From the NCBI RefSeq assembly GCF_027244095.1, contig NC_069658.1:47665001-47729000 (forward strand): a stretch of 64,000 bases of DNA. Direction: 5' to 3'. This stretch comes from Hemicordylus capensis (taxonomy: Eukaryota > Chordata > Lepidosauria > Squamata > Cordylidae). The stretch's first letter is position 1. Each line of letters begins with the position of its first letter. A model generated the notes under the pieces. It saw only the letters and a program-made list of their open reading frames with translations. It ran no database searches and was not told the origin of the DNA. Position numbers and translations under genes: made by a program. Shown here piece by piece: positions 11,055-21,117 of the stretch.

Positions 11055-12732
11055 CAGGAGTGTAGCAAGGTTGGAGTGAGCCCAGAGACAAGATTTTAAA
11101 ATATGCCCCCCCTCTTCTTTCCTCTCCTTCTCCTGGCCTGATGTCTCTGCTAACTATCCCAACTAGTTACAAGGTGTAAATAATAGCAGAACCAACTAAT
11201 ACAACAGAATCTATGAAGAACTTTAATCATTGCACATATCCCAACTACAGTTACAAGGTGTAAAAAACAACAGAACAGCAGGCCCAACTAATACAACAGT
11301 ATCAATGCAGAACAGTAATCACTGCACACATCCCAACTAGAGAAACTACTAGAGAAAGACATGCTCTTCTGATATTAAAACATATTTTGTATCATTCCTT
11401 CTGAACTGATATTTGAGCAAGAGAGTATGGCTTTATGACATTAAGAGAAAGTATCTATCCCTGTTAGATTTGAATTGGCATTTTGTGTAAATGAAGTATT
11501 CTTTAAAAGAATGGTTTCTATAGTCAGTATACGTATTCCATGAATATATAGAAAGAAGAGATTCCCACAGAAAAAGAAACATGTTAGCCCTCTGTAATAT
11601 TTCAGATAAAGCCTGTCCCTTTTAGAATTATAAATATTATTGGAAATTAAATACAAACTCATTAAGGTGAGAGAGAAGGGAACAGGAAGATACAATAAAT
11701 GGCAACTAAACCATTGACCTGAGTTAGAAATGTAATGAAGTCTTTGCTTCTACCTTGGCGAGGGCAGGGAGGAAGTTGCTAATGCCTCAGTAACAGCTAT
11801 AATATCGTGGTTTTCCTAACTGTGTCACATGAAAAGCCATTACATTTTACCAATCTCTTGGGGGGGGGGGGGATATAGCATCAAAAACAACCCAGAAATT
11901 TTGTCAGAAGACAAAAGATTAGGTCCTCTATTACTTTTTAAAGTCCACGCACCACTGCCTCTGGAAAAATGCTGAAAACAGCCATACACAGACCATGTTG
12001 TTGCCTCTCCCTGCCTGCCCGCCCACCCCTATAAATTATCCGCTTGCTTATTAGGACAAAATGTAAATAAACTGGAGGCTCTCTTGCATGCAGTAATGGC
12101 TTTTGTTAAAGAACAGTTCCAGGTGTCCCTTTCGGCTATGGCAGTAGCACAAGCACCTTCAACTCTCCCACTGCACCGAGAAAAAGGAGGAAGGAGTCCG
12201 TCAGAGCCAGTGCTCACCTGAGGAGTCAGGCTCCATGTCTCTCCTCCTTCTCAGCACACAAACACACAGCGGCCATCCTCCCTGCCTATGAACGAAGCAG
12301 TGACCAGCCAGACACTTAAACCAGCTGCAAGGCGTGAAGCCGGGAACAGCGGCCTTGATAAACGGGACATGGGCATCCCTCACACACAGCAATCTCTTGT
12401 TTGCTCACCCACCAGCCAGTTGATGCGGCTGCACCTTTCTGCTTCCATGTGTGGAGTGCTCCGACATGTCACGCATCCACCCGCCAGCCAATGAAAGCCC
12501 TGACCGATGCCAGAAAAGGCAGGCTGGACGGGGCCAGGCTGGGGTCAGGAAGGAGGAGCAAAAAGGAGATGGGGAAAGGAGGGAGGGAACTAGAGAGAGA
12601 CAGAGAGTGAAGGAATACCCCTGGCCGGAACACCAAAGGAAGCGTGGGTGCTGGGGAGCTGGGACGATGATCCTCGAGGCAGCGGGCCCAGAGACAAATG
12701 TCTCCCCTTGCCCAATAGTAGTTACACCCCTG
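11055..12732. mobile_element. 1.7-kb non-autonomous hAT, copy 1
   Basis: The left end CAGGAGTGTAGCAAGGTTGG and right end ...AGTAGTTACACCCCTG match, in opposite orientation, the two ends of the 421-bp element at 38,131-38,551, which has a perfect 8-bp duplication. Flanks here are CTCTGTGC and CTTGGTGT (5 of 8). The interior has two direct imperfect repeats (AACTAGTTACAAGGTGTAAA near 11,160 and 11,240), a G12 run near 11,861 and a GC-rich right third with purine-rich tracts. No transposase is visible. Confidence 0.7.
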
Positions 12733-12859
12733 CTTGGTGTGCTTAACAAAACATCTAAATCTTGCAGCTAGGCAATTCAAATTGTGAGCCAAGTAAAGCT
12801 ACAGTCTGCAACACTGAATACATGTGCTTATTTTGCATACAATATTCCTTCTGCTTCCG

Positions 12860-13158
12860 TTAATCATGGAGAGTGGCAAAAAGACCCTTAAGACCTATCT
12901 GCTTGGCCTGGCCTTCAGGGTTTTAAAATTGTTTTAAAACTGTAAGTGCTTAGCCTGGTTTTCCAGGGTTTTAAAACTTTTAAAATGTTGGTTAATTGGT
13001 TTTATATTTTTTTAATAGTTTTTTATTTTAACTGTTAATTGATTTGAATTGTTTTTATTTTAATGTAACCCTGGGCCATTTTTGGATGGGTGGTATAGAA
13101 ATAATAAAATAAAATAAAATAAAATAAAATAAAATAAAATAAAATAAAATAAAATAGA
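12860..13158 (+). mobile_element. L2 LINE 3' end with (AAAAT)n tail, copy 1
   Basis: Begins in the last codons of an L2-type ORF2 (AAAAAGACCCTTAAGACCTA corresponds to the K..LKTYLF end seen in LINE B), continues through a T-rich 3' UTR to CTGGGCCATTTTTGGATGGG and GGTATAGAAATAAT, and ends in about ten AAAAT units. Confidence 0.8.
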
Positions 13159-13756
13159 TGCAGCGTAGTCAAGCTTGCCTTCTATCTTGCCCAGTGGAAC
13201 TGGTGTGGACATGGATCTCTATCTGCTCATCTGGCTTTTTGGATGTCCTTATTTACGCCCCTTTCCAATAGTCCATGAGGCAGGCCCACAAATGTTGGCC
13301 ATTGGTACCATCTCAGGAGGAGAATGCTCAGGGATTTTTGGCATTGCCTACCCAACGAGCGATGGAACATAGGTGATAGCACTGTTGCACTTGCAAGTTT
13401 CTCTGTGTTATCACCCCTTCTTTATCCCTACCCCCACTAATGATTTAGGTTAAAATCGCAGCCCTTTTTTGCACAGAAAAGGTTTAGGGTACGGATCAGG
13501 GTAACAGTGAACAAACTATTGCATTCTCTCCATGGAGTGATCTTTGGAGAATATTCCTGCCAATTTTCATTTCCATGCCTCTGACAACACATTTAAAACA
13601 TTTTATAGTAGTTTTGTGTTTTTAAAACTTTTTAAAGCTTATAAACCACCATTGCACATTTGGCTGCTTAAGGGCCAATGATTAGGACAAAAAAGCATGA
13701 TAACACACTGAACGCTAAATGCAATGCCATCCCCTATTTTTTTTTTCAATTTCGAT
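13159..13756. other. Intergenic stretch, copy 1
   Basis: No gene or element recognised. It is one of the more diverged parts between the two duplication copies, with several substitutions and a C-run length change near 13,430. Confidence 0.45.
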
Positions 13757-13995
13757 TTTGATTTATTTATTCAGTTTCTATATTGCCCTTCCAAAAATGG
13801 CTCAGGGCAGTTTACAAAGAGAAATAACAAGTAAATAAGATGGACCCCTGCCCCCAAAGGGCTCACTATCTAAAAAGAAACACAAGATAGACATCAGCAA
13901 CAGTCCCTGGAGGTCCTGTGATGAGGGTGGATAGGGCCAGTTACTCTCCCCTGCTAAATAAAGAGAATCACTACATTAAAAGGTGCCTCTTTGCC
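13757..13995 (-). mobile_element. L2 LINE 3' end, copy 1
   Basis: Reverse complement of the plus-strand block at 39,840-40,085: ATTTATTTATTCAGTTTCTA, CCAAAAATGGCTCAGGGCAG, CAAAGGGCTCACTATCTAAA, GGATAGGGCCAGTTACTCTC and AAGGTGCCTCTTTGCCAAGT. It is a 5'-truncated LINE tail. Confidence 0.75.
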
Positions 13996-14431
13996 AAGTT
14001 AGCGGGGGTCATAGAGATGTCAAAAATCACAATGAGCATTCATCCTCCCCAGCTCGCTCCAACCACCTCAGTTGGCTCTTGAACTAAAAAGAGAGTGATA
14101 CTGTACAAGTTTTCTAACCCATTTCAGAAGAGTGTGGTGATGATAAAACCCCAAATAGTGAGAGAAGATTTGTATAAAACCACAGTTTGTAACCAAGATT
14201 ATTATAGATGGTGGCTCACATTCTGCACAGTAAAACCCAGATGATTCAGTACCACCTGCATGGCTGTGTGACTGCCTAGTTGCAGAACAGGGCAGCTGCT
14301 CTATTGTGACTTAACATTCTGCAAACCTATTGCAGGGCGCAACACCCATCAGAAATAAGAGACACCATGTTGCGCAACTGCGCTTGTAGTTTTAAATTGC
14401 AGCAGTTCCCAGAAGCAACTGGTTGGCCACT

Positions 14432-14496
14432 GAGGGAAACAGAATGCTGGACTAGATGGGCCTTGGGCCTGATGCAGCAAGTCTCTTCTTATGGCC
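14432..14496 (+). mobile_element. CR1/L2-type LINE terminal fragment, copy 1
   Basis: GGAAACAGAATGCTGGACTA GATGGGCCTTGGGCCTGATG is the last part of the LINE 3' block found at 20,630-20,694. About 65 bp remain. Confidence 0.6.
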
Positions 14497-15189
14497 TAGG
14501 AATGGGGGGATTCACTGGTAGGCATGCTGAACTCTTAGTGAGCTGTTGACTCAGGGAATTATCTGTCTAAAGAGTGCATTGTTAGAATGGTAAATTGTTA
14601 GCTGGTTAATGTTTAGCATTATTAGAATGGTAAATGGTAAATATTTAGCTTCCCCTAAGGAAGACATCCTGTTGTTGTATTAACAGTTTTTCCTTAGAAA
14701 TGAAGATGTGCTTTGTCATGGGAACTGAGTGTTTGTGGCCTAGCTATTAACATGTATGGAGACTCATGATGGATGTTGCACTGCACCAAAGACTTTGTGT
14801 TCAGATCAAAGGATCAAAGGAGTATAGAAACGGGAGCAGCAGGCATGAATTCAGCAATCATTCGGCAAACTTGCTGACTCTGTGAGGCTATCCAGCCAAA
14901 CAGAAGTCTTACCAGACATAACTTGTTTGCAATCCCCTCTGCATAGTAGGGAATTAGAGTAAGTTGAGATCTGCATTCAGCTCTGGAAGAGGATCTCCAA
15001 GACATGCCATCTCCTGCCTAGCTGCTGCCACACCATTCACAAGCTGCAAACCCTAGCAATGCCTACTTGCTGACATCATCTAGAATTGCAGAGTATCTCT
15101 GCAGCCTCTCCAGACTCCTTGATCATCATCCAACTGCCCTCTCCCCGCTTCTTTCTCCTGACAGCCCAGCCTGCCTGAACACCAATTTC
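14497..15189. other. Intergenic stretch, copy 1
   Basis: No gene recognised. It contains a local direct repeat with the unit TTAGAATGGTAAAT (14,583-14,637). Confidence 0.45.
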
Positions 15190-15360
15190 CTTATTTTATT
15201 TATTTATTTATTTATTTGATTTCTATACCGCCCCTCCAAAAATGGTTCAGGGTTGTTTACACAGAGAAATAAATAAGATAAATAAAATGGATCCCTGTCC
15301 CCAAAGGGCTCACAATCCAAAAAGAAACATGATAGATACCAGCAACACTCTCTGGAAGTA
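15190..15360 (-). mobile_element. L2 LINE 3' tail, copy 1
   Basis: (TTTA)n, then TTTCTATACCGCCCCTCCAA AAATGGTTCAGGGTTGTTTA and CCCAAAGGGCTCACAATCCA, in minus orientation and 5'-truncated. The number of TTTA units differs between the duplication copies. Confidence 0.75.
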
Positions 15361-15819
15361 CTGTACAGTACAGTAATTCCCTTGCCTTCTCCGTCCACCC
15401 TAAGCTTTCTTTGTGTCTCTGCCTCTTCCCTCCCCTTCCTTAGAGTGTTTATAATGTTACTGGTTGCAAGCTAATACTGATATCATATACATGCAACATA
15501 TAAGATTGCCATCATGCATATACTAGGATTGGTTAGACATTGACTTGCCATATGCTGTTATTTTTAGTTCGATAAAGCTTTGGAATTGCATAAAAGCTGT
15601 AGAATTGGAATTTTGTCACCACTACACCAAATTTGATCTGTGATTCCCATATTAGAATCAGGTGGCAGGGCAGCCAAGTTCCTTTTCACTCTGGCATAGC
15701 TCTTGAGCATACACAGAATGCAAAATGACTTTGAGGCAACATGGGGGTGGCCTCCCTCAAAGTAGGCAAGGCTGGTGGCAGCCCAGTTCGGGGTTTGGGC
15801 CTCTGAGCATGTGCGGAGG

Positions 15820-15980
15820 TCACTGGTAAAGGGGAATACTTACCCGATTCTCCTCTACCAGTAAAGCTCCAAGCCAGTTGAACTGGTTCCGGTTCCACGA
15901 GGGGCAAAACCAAAACGGGCTGGGTCGAATCTGGTCTGGATTTGAGCCGAACCGGCAAAACCAGTTTTGTGCACATTCTA
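15820..15980. mobile_element. Truncated hAT MITE end, copy 1
   Basis: Ends CAAAACCAGTTTTGTGCACATTCTA, close to the 3' end of the 9-kb hAT (GGTTTTGTGCACATCCCTA), and carries GGTTCCGGTTCC and GAGCCGAACCGG words. I do not see the opposite terminus. Just left of it copy 1 lacks 86 bp that are present in copy 2 (58,465-58,550). Confidence 0.6.
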
Positions 15981-16244
15981 GCTGTTACTCCTCTCCCAAG
16001 TGCCCCTTTTGGTTTAAAGTGAAATTTTACCCAAATATGCCTTACATGTGAACAATGCAGCCCGATGGATAAAGACACATGACTACTACCCTATTATATC
16101 CAGTCTGGCCCTGTGAGAAATGCTTTACTGATCTCCTAAAAGCAAAAAATACATGGACATTAAAGACAGTGGCAGTGAACTAATGTAACATGCAAGGCCC
16201 ATATCTATGAATGAAAATATAATATCAGATTCAACACTAAAATA

Positions 16245-17332
16245 TTATGCTTGAGACAAAGAATTCAAACCACTGGAAAAGGTTGCCATATTACTGCTTG
16301 TTGTCTGGCTGTCTTTTTCAACATCAGAATGCTTTTTACAGCCCAAGAGATTGTAGACATGCCTTTGACACTGCAAGGAGGCATAAAAATAGATCAAGGG
16401 ATCAATGCAACAGTTTATTGCACCTGTACAGACTGCCAGCAAGTAGGCAAAATAGAGATTCTGCCATTGTTCCCGATCTGAAAGGTTATGCACCATTATT
16501 GTGACATTGGTTGGCCCAAAACAAAGAATAAACGAGCACAAGACAGCTGCAGACAATAGTACGGCACGTCTCCTCTTACCTGCCTTTGCAGCAACATTGG
16601 ATGAAGAAAGTTTCCTTATAATGCCCACATAACAGGTGGCAGATATTATGAATGGGATAAAAAAGAAGAGAACAGATAATGTACACCAGTAAGAGCGAAA
16701 CTTCTCAGTAACAGAGAGATCTAACACATCATGGCAGGTAGTAATGTTTAACCGATATAATCTCTTTGTTTGATCAGTCATTAGCAGAGGTATCACACCA
16801 GCTATGGCTGCAATCCATATGGCCAAGCACACCGTATAGGCTCGCCTTACAGTGCGCCAGGACAAAGACTGCATCGGGTACACCACTGCCAGGAAACGAT
16901 CAACGCTTATCACCATCATCAGCAGTATGGAGCAGTACATGTTGCTGTAGAAAGCAGCTGTGACAAAACGGCACATTTCTGGTCCAAATATCCAGTTGTG
17001 TCCAGAAAAACGGTAGACAATCTGAAAAGGCAATACGCTCACAAAGAGTACGTCAGCAGAAGCCAGGTTGAGCATGTACACCACAGCTGGCTTCTTAAGC
17101 TGTATTTTGGTCACAAAGATGAGAATTGCTATAATGTTTAGAGGGAGACTCAGTACAACCACAAAGGTGTGGACGGAAGGAACAAAACAGGCCAGCCATA
17201 AACTAGTCAAGTATCTTTCAATGTCTTCAGAGTGGTTAAGTTGTGTTATGTTTAAACTGGAATTGCCCGATTCATTTTCAATCATTTCGTCTATATAAAA
17301 AAATGATGAAAACTGAAACTCTAACGATGAAT
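16245..17332 (-). CDS. F2R-like: PAR1/F2R-like receptor, exon 2 (main coding exon), copy 1
   Basis: Class A GPCR of the protease-activated receptor family, expected at the plasma membrane and coupling to G proteins. After a CTTTTCCTTTCAG acceptor, exon 2 supplies residues 28-389 of a 389-residue protein (human PAR1 has 425). Seen: sequons at N28, N47, N51, N55 and N60; TM1 near 73-100; LASADVLF in TM2 (D121); C148 at the top of TM3 paired with C227 in the CHDVL motif of loop 2; DRF at 172-174; PMQSLSWRT in loop 2 inside; CFGPTN in TM6; CCIDPLIY in TM7; and C359 as a palmitoylation candidate. These match PAR1 more closely than PAR2. Oddity: the N-terminus between the exon junction and NESG (N47) holds no Arg or Lys and no SFLLRN-like ligand. 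The open frame upstream of the acceptor starts only with TTG and is intronic. Copy 2 differs at residues 75, 174 and 259. Confidence 0.9.
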
Positions 17333-19305
17333 CTGAAAGGAAAAGCAATATACAAATCAAACATATAACATATCACTTGCATAAATGGTAACGTTACAAA
17401 ACTTAATATCACTCTTTTCTTATGCATAAAAATTGCGATTTCTGAATTATAGATTTTCATATATTTATTTGGATTTTAAAATTTCCAGTGCTGAGAAAAT
17501 TAACACCGTTTTTCTTCTCACTTTGCACTTCTATAGTACTAAGTCAGTTCTATTTGCTCAAAATGTAGCAACATTTAGATGCAGGCATAAGAGATATGCA
17601 GTGTAATTGAAAGTTAGTATTGTTGTTCTGCCTCCCAGCATAACACATTGTGCTTCTAATGCTCTGTCTTATGTTCCAAATCCTGTATGTAAAAGTTTAT
17701 TTACTGACATTAGTCATTTCAGAAATAATAATATAACTTTGTGTTGAGTTTAGTAATCCATTTCATGTGAATGGTTCCTTCCATTTGAGCAACAAATGTC
17801 AATGAATTGGAAGTTTATTGAGACATCAAGAAGTAGTCCTAACCTGTGCAATCCTATACATACGTACACTAGAGTAAGGGAACAAAGGTTTTCCTCAAAT
17901 AGACATACATGGGATGATGCTGTCAGTACCATAAATCAGGTGCAGCTATGCTGCTGCAGATCATTCTGCAGGCAGATATCATGGCAATCAAGGCTATGTC
18001 CAGAATATTATTTCCACATTTTGTTCTTCTCATAACTGTGTGTTGTTTTCCATATATTTATATGTTGCCTCCACCTAAAATCGCAGGTTCTTTTTCTTAA
18101 TAAATGCAGCATTAGCACAGTTGCATCCATAGCCCATGTAAGGTAAAGTGTGCCATCAAGTCAATTTCGACTCTTGGCGCCCACAGAGCCCTGTGGTTGT
18201 CTCCTTGGTAGAATACAGGAGGGGTTTACCATTGCCTCCTCCCGTGCAATATGAGATGATGCCTTTCAGCATCTTCCTCCTATATTGCTGCTGCCTGATA
18301 TAGTACCAGCAGGGATTCGGCATTTTGCTGTATGCAGTGATAGGAGGAGGGGAAAGGTCCTAAGACCAAGATCAGGAAGTAGCCAGGCTTCAAGGTCATG
18401 ACTGTTGCAGGAATTAGCCAGAAACAGAGAATGAGTGACTTGTTCTGCCTAGCCTAACCCTAACCCTATGAATAGGGTTGCCATATTCTGGCTTTCCAAA
18501 TCTGGGTGCCTAATGTGGATATTATGCAAATTGTCTTGGAAATAATTTTGCATATGCAAATTAACAGCTGCACTCTCCAGCTGATTTGTATTTGCTCTGG
18601 ATATCTACCAAAAGTAGTTGGGGAAGATATCTTTGCCTGTCTATTTTTCCTTGACATATTAACAGCAGCTATAGAACAAAAAAATAAGCACAGCTTTTTA
18701 ATTAAGGCTGTAATTCTGTACACATTTATTTGAAAGAAGATCTGGTTGAAACCAATGGCGCTTACTTCTAAGTAGGCATGCATTGAACATAAAGCCAAGA
18801 AAGTCCTTAAACATTACAATACACAGCCTGGTAGGCAGGTAGTGATTCACATCAAAACAAGCTATCCTCTCAACTGCTCAAAAGAGGTCCCCTGCTGATA
18901 ACAAACAAGGCAACATTCCTCAGGGCATTACTGTACTTGTAAAAGTGAAACCCTTCCAGCTAACATCCTGTCCTCTTCCTCTCTTAATCCAGGTCCAACG
19001 GTTGAGTGGAGTTATGAAAAGTTAGTTATGAAAAGCTTTTACATCTGCACCCCCATGCAAAAACCAAAAACATCCCATATGCACTGAGACATAGATTTTC
19101 CTCATCCATGGGTCTCTCTCTCTCTCTCTCTGAACTTAGTTGTTCTTTTAAATTTAACATTTAGAAAAGGATGGAGAAAGTGAACCTCAACCAAAAAAAG
19201 GGTGTGTGATAAATAGGTCCCACAGTGGAACACCTTCCTTCCCACCTTGTGTTCAAACTACTGCTGGTGTTAAAGCATGGCCAAAACATGTAGGTTTGTA
19301 CTCAC
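17333..19305 (-). other. Intron of the PAR1-like gene, copy 1
   Basis: 1,973-bp intron, donor GTGAGT at 19,305 and acceptor TTTCCTTTCAG ending at 17,333. It contains a minus-strand tRNA-type SINE (18,142-18,322) and a (TC)n tract at 19,111-19,131. I noticed no difference from copy 2 over the intron, unlike exon 2. Confidence 0.75.
18142..18322 (-). mobile_element. tRNA-derived SINE in the receptor intron, copy 1
   Basis: Plus strand reads AGGTAAAGTGTGCCATCAAG TCAATTTCGACTCTTGGCGC ... GCAGGGATTCGG, the reverse complement of the SINE at 7,897-8,131. The tRNA head is missing beyond box B, so it is 5'-truncated. It lies in the same orientation as the gene. Confidence 0.85.
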
Positions 19306-19387
19306 TTTGCTTGTCTGCTCTTGCTGTGCTGAATAAAGTGTGAGGTACACTGAGCAGAGAAAGCAATATCTTCAGAGAGGGATCCAT
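19306..19387 (-). CDS. F2R-like: PAR1/F2R-like receptor, exon 1 (start and signal peptide), copy 1
   Basis: ATG at 19,387 in a strong Kozak context (GGAGAAATGG). The 27 codons start MDPSLKILLSLLSVPHTLFS and continue through TARADKQ: a short basic N-region, a hydrophobic core and a likely signal peptidase site after TARA. The exon ends in one base (A) before the donor GTGAGTAC. Phase 1 equals the phase of exon 2, and the joined codon AAT (Asn28) creates an NSS sequon. Human F2R has the same architecture: a small first exon with the signal peptide and a phase-1 junction. I inferred this exon from position, phase, length and character. Sequence similarity of signal peptides is too weak to prove it. 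The frame stays open upstream to 19,492, but the ATG at 19,387 best explains the signal peptide. Confidence 0.75.
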
Positions 19388-20040
19388 TTCTCCTGCAAAG
19401 AAGCACCTCGAGTTCTGGTTCCAGGTCTGAATGCAGGCTGCAGGGGTTTGCCTCCAAAGAAATCCCTTGTGCCCCACTGAACAGAAATTCACTGAGATCG
19501 GCTTGCACTCTCCATCTCCTCATCCAGTTTGGATTTGGGCCTCGGCAAGAGAAGATACATTACCAAAGAACCACCTAACCTACTAAGAGAAAGTGTAGCT
19601 TTAGAATGAGGCAGAGGTGGATCTATAAATTTCTCCTTTCTAGCTGCTTCCAAAAGCAACATATTAATACTCTCAGACAGTTCTGCTAATTTATATCACC
19701 TCACTCGAGTAACGAACCTCATCATTTTGAGTGAAAAACTATATGCGGTTTGTCAGTTCATGGATCTTTCTTAATGTTTGTCCTCAGAAGGCACCTTCTA
19801 AAAACAAAATATTTCTGAATAATGCATGTAATGGATAGAGAAGCATTTGCTGTGGCTTTCAGTTTCCAGAAAAAAGCAATTAAGCCTCATTAATGAATGG
19901 AACTTAGTATTTTTCATTTGTTCTGAGCATAAAGTGTGTTTTACTATTAATTTATTTTGCATCATAATAACCTTGCATGAAAAAGTAACTTGTACACACT
20001 CACCCAGAAAACTTCATGGCTGAGCAAGGAAATGATAAAT
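19388..20040. other. 5' flank of the PAR1-like gene, copy 1
   Basis: Presumed promoter and 5' UTR side of the minus-strand gene. I see no convincing TATA box or CpG island. 19,640-19,910 is the part still recognisable next to the decayed third receptor copy (41,390-41,640), so it belonged to the ancestral duplicated unit. Confidence 0.5.
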
Positions 20041-20694
20041 GAAATTTATGGTGCAGCCACACTTTGGAATACTGTGTTCGGTTCTGGTCACCACATCTTA
20101 AGAAGGACATTGTAGAACTGGAGAAGGTGCAGAAGAGAGCAACCAAACTGATCAGGGGCCTGGAGCACCTTCCTTATAAAGCAAGGCGACAGCAAATGGG
20201 TTTTTTAGTTTGGAAAAGAGGTGACTACAGGGAGACATGATCGATGTATAAAATTATGCATGAAATAGAGAGAGTGGACAGAAAGAAATTTTCCTCCCTC
20301 TCTCACAACACTTGAACCATGAAACTGAAAGTCGGGAAATTTAGGACTGATGGAAGGAAGTACTTCACACAGCACATAATTAACTTATGGAACTCTCTGC
20401 CACAGGATGTGATGGCCACCAGCTTGGATGGCTTTAAAAGGGGGGTTAGACAAAGCCATGGAGGACAGGTCTATCAGTGGCTTCTACTCTGGTGGCTATA
20501 GGTCACCTCCAGCCTCAGAGGCAAGATGCAGCTAAGTACCAGTTGCAGGGGGGACAATGGCAGGAGAGGGGACAAGGCCTCACCCCCTGCCTGTGAACTT
20601 CTTTAAGGCGTCTGGTGGGCTAATGTGTGGAACAGAATGCTAGACTAGATGGGACCCAAGCCTGATCCAGCAGGGCTGTGCTTATGTTCTTAAG
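20041..20694 (+). mobile_element. CR1/L2-type LINE 3' block with RT C-terminus, copy 1
   Basis: In translation it shows the C-terminal domain of a vertebrate non-[45 protein letters not shown] and then KLKVGKFRTDGRKYFTQHIINLWNSLPQD and SLDGFKRG (20,319-20,450). The non-coding terminal block (GGACAGGTCTATCAGTGGCT ... GATCCAGCAGGGCTGTGCTT) follows. Several frameshifts are visible. It ends with the LINE tail that recurs at 7,683, 14,432 and 22,509. Confidence 0.8.
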
Positions 20695-21117
20695 ACCAGC
20701 GTGAGGACAAGCCCACTGCCTTAGCAACCTGGCCAGGCACATCACACTTTCCTCCGCAGCCATGCTTAGCACTAAACAGTACTCCGGACCAAGTACGAAT
20801 CGGGACAGAAGGCTGTGCTCCGCCTGGAACTGCTTTGCCAGGGAAGGAGAAACGTTTACTCTGACAGGCTGCATGGCAGTGTAATCTTTGCTGCTGCAGC
20901 CTTTGTGAGATGGTGCCACAAGAGATTTAACTCTTGACCTTTCAGAACCTGCCTTCCGGCCCTTCCCATTTTCTACTGGTGTTCCCAGAACTGCTTCCCT
21001 CCATGAACCCACTCACACAACACTTTGGTTCCTCCTAGACCCATCACCTCTCGTTTTAAAAGAAAATATTACTCAAGGTTTCTAACGGGTTTTCTTATCA
21101 CGCAGTCTCTTGAGGTA
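20695..21117. other. Unassigned stretch, copy 1
   Basis: A 130-codon minus-strand open frame (20,620-21,012) starts inside the LINE tail and shows no domain. I treat it as chance. Copy 2 has a few substitutions here. Confidence 0.4.

Noticed and set aside
12405-12792. Overlapping open frames of about 110 codons on both strands
   Set aside because: They lie in the GC-rich end of a non-autonomous hAT, overlap one another on opposite strands and show no family resemblance.
16245-17360. 371-codon reading frame taken as the complete receptor
   Set aside because: Its first codon is TTG, and the first ten residues come from the polypyrimidine tract and acceptor CTTTTCCTTTCAG. The true N-terminus comes from an upstream exon.
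18450-18472. Telomere-like CCTAACCCTAACCC
   Set aside because: Only about two units within unrelated DNA, too short to count as an interstitial telomere.
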